Shown one piece after another: positions 60,903 through 64,000 of a stretch of 64,000 nucleotides of DNA; the first letter of the stretch is position 1; each line of letters begins with the position of its first letter. The stretch is from JBBPYC01 sp965218765 (GTDB taxonomy: Bacteria > Pseudomonadota > Gammaproteobacteria > Burkholderiales > Burkholderiaceae_C). The DNA lies in the NCBI GenBank assembly GCA_965218765.1, contig CBDCLU010000006.1:248001-312000 (forward strand). Reading direction: 5' to 3'. Made by a program: the position numbers and the translations under genes. Under the pieces are notes generated by a model. The model saw nothing but the letters and a program-made list of their open reading frames with translations. It searched no databases and was not told where the DNA came from.

Positions 60903-62164
60903 CCGCCCGGCAGGCCCGTGGGCGCCGGCAGCGCACGCGTCTCGTCGAACCGCAGCCACAGCGCGACCGCCGCGCCGAGCAGCGCGACGCTCAAGCCCAG
61001 CGCCAGCGCCACCGTGCGCTCGTGCCCCCAATGCTCGATCGACAGCGCGACCGCGACCGGTGCAACGGCTGCGAGCATGAATGCGGGCCGCAGAATCGCG
61101 CCGACGATGCGGCCGTACTGCGCGGGGTCGAACAGCAGCAGCGGCATCGAGCCGCGCGTGATCGTCGCGATCCCGTTGCCGGTGCCGTAGCAGAACGCGA
61201 ACGCCGCCGCGCCGATGAAATGGCCGCCCGCAAACAGATAGATCAAAAAGCACCCGCACAGCAGCCCGCACGGCAACAGGTTCAGCCGCACCGCATTCAG
61301 GCGGTGCGCCCAGGCCACCACGAACGCGCGGCCCGAGAACTGCCCGAGCCCGAACAGCGAAGACAACGTGACGGCCGCAGCCGGCGCCCAGCCCAGAGCC
61401 CGCACCAGTTCGATGAAGTGCGCAGCCAGCCCGATCTGCATGAAGATCACCACGCTCGCAATGAAACCGTACAGCGCGGTCGTGTAGCCGGATGCCACCG
61501 CCGCGGTCGCCGCATCCGTTGCCGTTGCCGCGTGCTGCACACCCGGCGCTGCCTTGCTCAGGCCAACTGCCGGCAGCGCGCGATGCAGCAGCGACGACAG
61601 CAGCAGCACCAGCGCATAGACCCAGAGCGCGCCGCGCCAGCCGAGCTGGTCGGACAACGCCTGCCCGAGCGGCCAGAACACGGTGGATGCGAGCCCGCCG
61701 AACAGCGTGATCTGCGACATCGCACGCTTGGACGCCGCACCGCCCAGCACCGCCAGCGTGGCGAACGCCGCGTCGTACAACGCGAGCCGCATGCCCAGGC
61801 CGAGCAGCAGCCAGCCCGCGTAGTAGTGCGGCCAGCCGTGGCTCGTCGCCAGCAGCGCGCAACCCGCCGCACCGGCCCAGCAGCCGGCCATCATCGCGCG
61901 GCGCCCGCCATGCCGGTTGATCCAGCGGCCGACGAAGCCGGACGCGAGCCCCATCGTGACCAAGGCGAGCGAGAAGCCGCCCTGCACGAACGCGGCACTC
62001 CAGCCCAGCTCGGCCTGGATCGGCGTGCCGAACACCGCGATCAGGTAATGCATCGTGCCCCAGCCGATCAGCTGGGACAGGCCCAGGCAGATGACGAGGC
62101 GCATGCCGATCGGCGCGGCCGCGTCGCGCGGCCGCGCCGTCATGCGCTCATCGGGCGACGGCAT
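60893..62164 (-). CDS. MFS transporter, monocarboxylate/oxalate-formate-like
   Basis: A 423-residue major facilitator permease with about twelve hydrophobic segments. The loop-2 region GFVGRWINRHGGRRAMMAGC is clear, and helices such as WPHYYAGWLLLGLGMRLALY lie in the first half. The second half has LFGLGQFSGRAFVVAW and CYGTGNGIATITRGSMPLLL, a stretch common in the group labelled MCT/OFA. The substrate is unknown. The N-terminus overlaps the small gene upstream by 17 bp, hinting at a two-gene transcript. A shorter start at codon 8 (MTARPR) is possible. Confidence 0.85.
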   Translation of the reverse strand: MPSPDERMTARPRDAAAPIGMRLVICLGLSQLIGWGTMHYLIAVFGTPIQAELGWSAAFVQGGFSLALVTMGLASGFVGRWINRHGGRRAMMAGCWAGAAGCALLATSHGWPHYYAGWLLLGLGMRLALYDAAFATLAVLGGAASKRAMSQITLFGGLASTVFWPLGQALSDQLGWRGALWVYALVLLLSSLLHRALPAVGLSKAAPGVQHAATATDAATAAVASGYTTALYGFIASVVIFMQIGLAAHFIELVRALGWAPAAAVTLSSLFGLGQFSGRAFVVAWAHRLNAVRLNLLPCGLLCGCFLIYLFAGGHFIGAAAFAFCYGTGNGIATITRGSMPLLLFDPAQYGRIVGAILRPAFMLAAVAPVAVALSIEHWGHERTVALALGLSVALLGAAVALWLRFDETRALPAPTGLPGGQT

Positions 62165-62438
62165 CCGCGCCAGTCGTCAGCGGCGGGGCATCGATCGCCT
62201 GCGGCAGGTCGTCTGCGAGGTCCGCGCCCGGGTCCGAGATCGGCCGCAGCTTGGTCTCGTGGCAGTAGAACGTCCAGCCTTCGAACGCGACGTCGTAGTA
62301 CGTGCCCGGCAGGTAGCGCCAGTCCGGTGCCTGGTAGGGCGTCGACACCACTTCGACGATGCGGCCGACCGCATCGCGCGCGGGCTGCATGGCCTCGCAG
62401 GTGGCATCGACATAGCAGAGGGTTCCGATTCGGATCAT
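62148..62438 (-). CDS. small hypothetical protein
   Basis: A 96-residue frame from ATG 62438, MIRIGTLCYVDATCEAMQPA, with a compact mid part (WRYLPGTYYDVAFEGWTFYC, HETKLRPISD) and an acidic end. Two cysteines lie near the N-terminus and one in the middle; there is no signal or membrane segment. Composition and the overlap with the MFS start suggest a real gene. The family is not recognised. The longer open frame from 62714 is probably not coding. Confidence 0.5.
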   Translation of the reverse strand: MIRIGTLCYVDATCEAMQPARDAVGRIVEVVSTPYQAPDWRYLPGTYYDVAFEGWTFYCHETKLRPISDPGADLADDLPQAIDAPPLTTGADAVAR

Positions 62439-62757
62439 GTGGGAAAAGCAGGTGCTGGCTGGGTCGCCGCCGGCGCTGGAAGCCGAACCGGCAGGCTTGC
62501 ATGAAAGAGAAGCAGATTTTGAAGGCGGGCGCCAAGCGGTGCAACCTGCGTCGGCCCGGGCGATGGCCTGACCCGGCGTGTGCAACGCGTGAGGGCAGGA
62601 CGCCCCGTGATGCGGATGTGGCAAGCTTGCCGTCCGGCTTTTCGCAGCGAGGGCAGCAAAAGCCCGCCGGTCACCGGTGCTGGCTGTGCCCAACGATTCG
62701 ATGCCAGACGCCATCTTCCGAACAAGCCGAAGCTATTCCAAGTCCGAGACGAATCCG
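62439..62757. other. 319-bp divergent intergenic region
   Basis: The gap between the small minus-strand gene and liuB. It should hold promoters for both directions. No clear operator, terminator or known repeat was found, and the frames open across it lack coding features. Confidence 0.4.
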
Positions 62758-64000
62758 ATGGCCATCCTCGAGTCCCGCCTGAATCCCCGCGCCGCCGACT
62801 TCCAGGCGAACGCCGACGCAATGCGCGCGCTGGTCGCCGACCTGAACGCACAGGTCGAAAAATCCGCGGCCGGCGGCGGCCAGGCCGCGCGCGCCAAGCA
62901 CACCGCACGCGGCAAGCTGCTGCCCCGCGACCGCGTGCAGTTGCTGCTCGACCCCGGCACGCCGTTCCTGGAGATCGCGCCGCTGGCCGCGCACGAGATG
63001 TACCGCGGCGACGCGCCGGGTGCGGGTCTGATCACGGGTATCGGCAGCATCAGCGGCGTGACCTGCATGGTGGTCTGCAACGACGCCACCGTGAAGGGCG
63101 GCACCTACTATCCGATGACGGTGAAGAAGCACCTGCGCGCGCAGGAGATCGCTGAAGCGAACCGGCTGCCCTGCATCTATCTGGTCGATTCGGGCGGCGC
63201 GAATCTGCCGAACCAGGACGACGTGTTCCCGGACCGCGAGCACTTCGGCCGCATCTTCTACAACCAGGCGCAGATGAGCGCGCAGGGCATCGCGCAGATC
63301 GCGGTCGTGATGGGCAGTTGCACCGCGGGCGGCGCCTACATGCCCGCGATGAGCGACGAGTCGATCATCGTGAAGAACCAGGGCACGATCTTCCTGGGCG
63401 GGCCGCCGCTCGTGAAGGCCGCGATCGGCGAGATCGTGTCGGCGGAAGATCTGGGCGGCGGCGACGTGCATACGCGGCTGTCCGGCGTGGCCGACCACCT
63501 CGCGCAAAACGATGCGCATGCGCTCAAGCTGGCGCGTACAGCAGTCGCCAACCTCAACGCTAAGTCAGCAGCGGTTGAACTGGCAACTTTCAAGCAAAAA
63601 GTGCCTGAGGCGTTACTGCATCGTTCAAAGTTTGCTACTAAATTTGAAGCAGACGAGTTGTACGGCATCGTGCCGACCGACACGCGCAAACCCTACGACG
63701 TGCATGAAATCATCGCGCGCATCGTGGACGCCGCCGAGTTCCACGAGTTCAAGGCGCGCTACGGTGCAACGCTGGTCTGCGGCTTTGCACAGATCGAGGG
63801 CATGCCCGTCGGCATCGTCGCGAACAACGGCATCCTGTTTTCCGAATCCGCACAAAAGGGCGCGCACTTCATCGAACTGTGCTGCCAGCGCAAGATCCCG
63901 CTCGTGTTCCTGCAGAACATCACCGGCTTCATGGTCGGCAGGAAGTACGAGAACGAAGGCATCGCGCGGCACGGCGCCAAGATGGTCACAGCCGTCGCCA
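62758..64000 (+). CDS. liuB: methylcrotonyl-CoA carboxylase beta subunit (3' end outside window)
   Basis: The carboxyltransferase subunit of 3-methylcrotonyl-CoA carboxylase, the leucine-degradation step after isovaleryl-CoA dehydrogenase. The 414 visible codons begin MAILESRLNPRAADFQANAD. They include KHTARGKLLPRDRVQLLLDP, CNDATVKGGTYYPMTVKKHL, LVDSGGANLPNQDDVFPD, the acyl-CoA-binding GSCTAGGAYMPAMSDE and VFLQNITGFMVGRKYE. The frame is open to the window end. An AT-rich segment at 63585-63650 encodes FKQKVPEALLHRSKFATKFE and matches the small dispersed repeat, so a repeat appears to be part of this coding region. Confidence 0.95.
   Translation, partial: MAILESRLNPRAADFQANADAMRALVADLNAQVEKSAAGGGQAARAKHTARGKLLPRDRVQLLLDPGTPFLEIAPLAAHEMYRGDAPGAGLITGIGSISGVTCMVVCNDATVKGGTYYPMTVKKHLRAQEIAEANRLPCIYLVDSGGANLPNQDDVFPDREHFGRIFYNQAQMSAQGIAQIAVVMGSCTAGGAYMPAMSDESIIVKNQGTIFLGGPPLVKAAIGEIVSAEDLGGGDVHTRLSGVADHLAQNDAHALKLARTAVANLNAKSAAVELATFKQKVPEALLHRSKFATKFEADELYGIVPTDTRKPYDVHEIIARIVDAAEFHEFKARYGATLVCGFAQIEGMPVGIVANNGILFSESAQKGAHFIELCCQRKIPLVFLQNITGFMVGRKYENEGIARHGAKMVTAVA
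63585..63650 (+). repeat. small dispersed repeat, in-frame copy inside liuB
   Basis: AACTTTCAAGCAAAAAGTGC ... TTGCTACTAAATTTGAAGC aligns with copy 2 (28541-28612) at both ends and in the AAGCAAAAAGTGCC core, while the reading frame continues through it. GC is visibly lower than in flanking liuB sequence. Confidence 0.6.

Noticed and set aside
1..64000. tRNA, rRNA, prophage or plasmid replication genes
   Set aside because: No cloverleaf-like segments, rRNA sequence, integrase, transposase or replication initiator was recognised by eye; a covariance-model scan would be needed to exclude small RNAs.

Overview
The window is a high-GC (about two thirds G+C by eye) chromosomal segment from a beta-proteobacterium of the order Burkholderiales, most likely Comamonadaceae-like. 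Support comes from the gene content (separate glyQ/glyS, gmhB, plsC, aceK, leucine-degradation genes, tripartite tricarboxylate transporters) and from a family of roughly 60-bp intergenic repeats of a kind typical of that family. No rRNA, tRNA, CRISPR array or complete insertion sequence was recognised.

Layout. 1-2 kb: the 3' end of clpB, then a VapB antitoxin with a VapC toxin gene broken by an in-frame stop. 2-6.8 kb: alpha/beta hydrolase, MddA-like membrane methyltransferase, and a TetR regulator coupled to a 719-residue alpha/beta-hydrolase-glycosyltransferase fusion, with a long palindrome upstream of tetR. 6.8-11.2 kb: degraded DNA, a methyltransferase and a cupin divergent from a large SARP/TPR regulator. 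11.4-15.1 kb: an operon of CbpA, CbpM, an APH-type kinase and a divergent enolase paralogue. 15.3-17.5 kb: a divergent AraC regulator and MFS exporter, followed by a nested palindromic repeat block.

18.1-30.5 kb: one co-oriented catabolic operon headed by a TetR regulator. It holds a Gfo/Idh/MocA oxidoreductase, a DUF993 aldolase-like protein, an NAD-dependent epimerase, a DHDPS-like aldolase, the three TTT transporter subunits (TctC, TctB, TctA), two xylose-isomerase-like TIM barrels and an enolase-superfamily dehydratase. It looks like an uncharacterised uptake and breakdown route for a polyol, sugar acid or glycoside-derived compound.

30.7-37.2 kb: core genes glyQ, glyS, gmhB, plsC and a zinc metalloprotease, with a complete MazE/VapC-type toxin-antitoxin pair lodged between glyQ and glyS; the toxin stop overlaps the glyS start. 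37.4-39.1 kb: thioesterase and isovaleryl-CoA dehydrogenase. 39.7-47.8 kb: a probable Fur-controlled iron locus. It encodes a PepSY membrane protein, a periplasmic DUF2271 protein carrying a flavinylation-type DGVTGAT motif, a frameshifted DUF4198 protein, ApbE, a membrane-anchored flavodoxin reductase, a TonB-dependent siderophore receptor and PiuC. Together they suggest a flavinylated ferric-siderophore reductase.

47.9-62.4 kb: acetyltransferase, LysR, a small repetitive secreted protein, carbonic anhydrase coupled to AceK, thiolase, a CPG2-like peptidase, acyl-CoA dehydrogenase, a GAF/PAS/GGDEF/EAL protein, a HAD hydrolase, an MFS transporter and a small conserved-looking protein. 62.8 kb to the end: the start of methylcrotonyl-CoA carboxylase beta (liuB), completing the link to leucine degradation.
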